21,715 bases of DNA from Schleiferiaceae bacterium (GTDB lineage Bacteria > Bacteroidota > Bacteroidia > Flavobacteriales > Schleiferiaceae), in contig JAKMGS010000015.1 in assembly GCA_022424815.1 (NCBI GenBank), positions 1-21,715 of the forward strand, in the 5' to 3' direction. Below the pieces are notes generated by a model, which was not told the DNA's origin, did no database searches, and saw only the letters and a program-made list of their open reading frames with translations. A program made the translations under genes and the position numbers. Of this stretch, positions 21,490 through 21,715 are shown piece after piece. The stretch's first letter is position 1, and each line of letters opens with the position of its first letter.

Positions 21490-21562
21490 GATCTCTTAGC
21501 TCAGTTGGTAGAGCAATACACTTTTAATGTATGGGTCCAGGGTTCGAGCCCCTGAGGGATCA
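21490..21562 (+). tRNA. tRNA-Lys (anticodon UUU)
   Basis: The 73-base sequence folds as a complete cloverleaf. The acceptor stem GATCTCT (21490-21496) pairs with AGGGATC (21555-21561), with one G-U. The D arm is GCTC/GAGC. The anticodon stem ATACA/TGTAT encloses loop CTTTTAA, with anticodon TTT at 21523-21525. The T arm is CAGGG/CCCTG with loop TTCGAGC. The discriminator is A and CCA is not encoded. It has its own promoter and terminator. Confidence 0.97.
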
Positions 21563-21567
21563 CTAAG

Positions 21568-21601
21568 AGAAAACCACCTTCCAAAGGTGGTTTTCTTTTT
21601 T
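21568..21601 (+). terminator. Intrinsic terminator after tRNA-Lys
   Basis: Thirteen-base arms AGAAAACCACCTT and AAGGTGGTTTTCT around a three-base loop are followed by a T run, starting five bases after the tRNA. It separates tRNA-Lys from the downstream tRNA-Leu. Confidence 0.92.
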
Positions 21602-21624
21602 ACAGACAGAGGCAACACTTTACC

Positions 21625-21632
21625 TACCTTTG
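21625..21632 (+). promoter_or_regulatory. -7 box (TACCTTTG) for tRNA-Leu
   Basis: TACCTTTG matches TAnnTTTG, with a start predicted near 21636, seven bases before the tRNA. No -33 TTG is visible, since the terminator of the previous tRNA lies there. Confidence 0.5.
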
Positions 21633-21642
21633 TTTGGACAAT

Positions 21643-21715
21643 GCCCAGGTGGTGGAATTGGTAGACACGCCATCTTGAGGGGGTGGTGCGAGTATTCGCG
21701 TGCAAGTTCGAGTCT
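21643..21715 (+). tRNA. tRNA-Leu (anticodon GAG), 3' end cut by window edge
   Basis: The sequence begins GCCCAGGTGGTGGAATTGG, a classic tRNA-Leu 5' half. The anticodon stem CCATC/GGTGG (21670-21674 and 21682-21686) encloses a loop with anticodon GAG at 21677-21679. A long class-II variable arm follows (TGCGAGTATTCGCG) and then the start of the T arm, where the window stops. The 3' acceptor strand is outside the window. Confidence 0.93.

Overview
The window looks like core chromosome of a member of the Bacteroidota, most likely a marine Flavobacteriales (Schleiferiaceae/Cryomorphaceae-like). Signs seen directly are repeated TAnnTTTG promoter -7 boxes next to start codons with few Shine-Dalgarno sites, a C-terminal type IX secretion (T9SS) sorting domain, the gene order rpmB-rpmG-DUF4295-ftsY-rimO, and a TonB receptor encoded beside a separate carboxypeptidase-regulatory-domain protein. 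The family-level guess is inference. Most genes look about 48-60% GC on sampled lines; one gene (8244-9884) is clearly more AT-rich. No transposase, integrase, CRISPR array or prophage gene was seen.

Layout. 1-566: 3'-truncated secreted protein (minus). 681-3599: a translation and protein-targeting cluster on the minus strand (rpmB, rpmG, DUF4295, a terminator, ftsY, rimO). 3672-5806: cinA and a nucleoside phosphorylase, transcribed divergently from interlocked promoters. 5806-5831: a bidirectional terminator. 5854-8199: a minus-strand cluster of a ZapB-like coiled-coil protein, zapA, a candidate 6S RNA and rny. 8244-12991: a plus-strand envelope operon (M23 peptidase, carboxypeptidase-regulatory-like protein, TonB-dependent receptor, 78-residue protein). 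13107-13728: a toxin-first RelE/HigB-XRE toxin-antitoxin pair preceded by a large dyad. 13730-16630: a minus-strand operon of rocD, a membrane acyltransferase and a monothiol thioredoxin-like protein. 16722-18864: a T9SS-exported thioredoxin-fold protein and a 36-residue membrane ORF, closed by a terminator. 18934-20878: rlmD and a PyrR-like phosphoribosyltransferase. 20866-21372: aroK (minus). 21490-21715: tRNA-Lys(UUU), a terminator, and the start of tRNA-Leu(GAG).

How it fits together. Much of the window is housekeeping: ribosomal proteins, S12 and 23S rRNA modification, SRP receptor, RNase Y, cell division, and shikimate, ornithine and nucleotide metabolism. The envelope operon and the T9SS protein are typical Bacteroidota surface functions. 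The points most worth a second look are the 6S-like RNA between zapA and rny, two promoters placed so close to ATG that the mRNAs should be leaderless, the interlocked cinA/phosphorylase promoters, the composition step at the M23 gene, and the toxin-antitoxin dyad with its start-site conflict. I did not find a clearly new multi-gene system.
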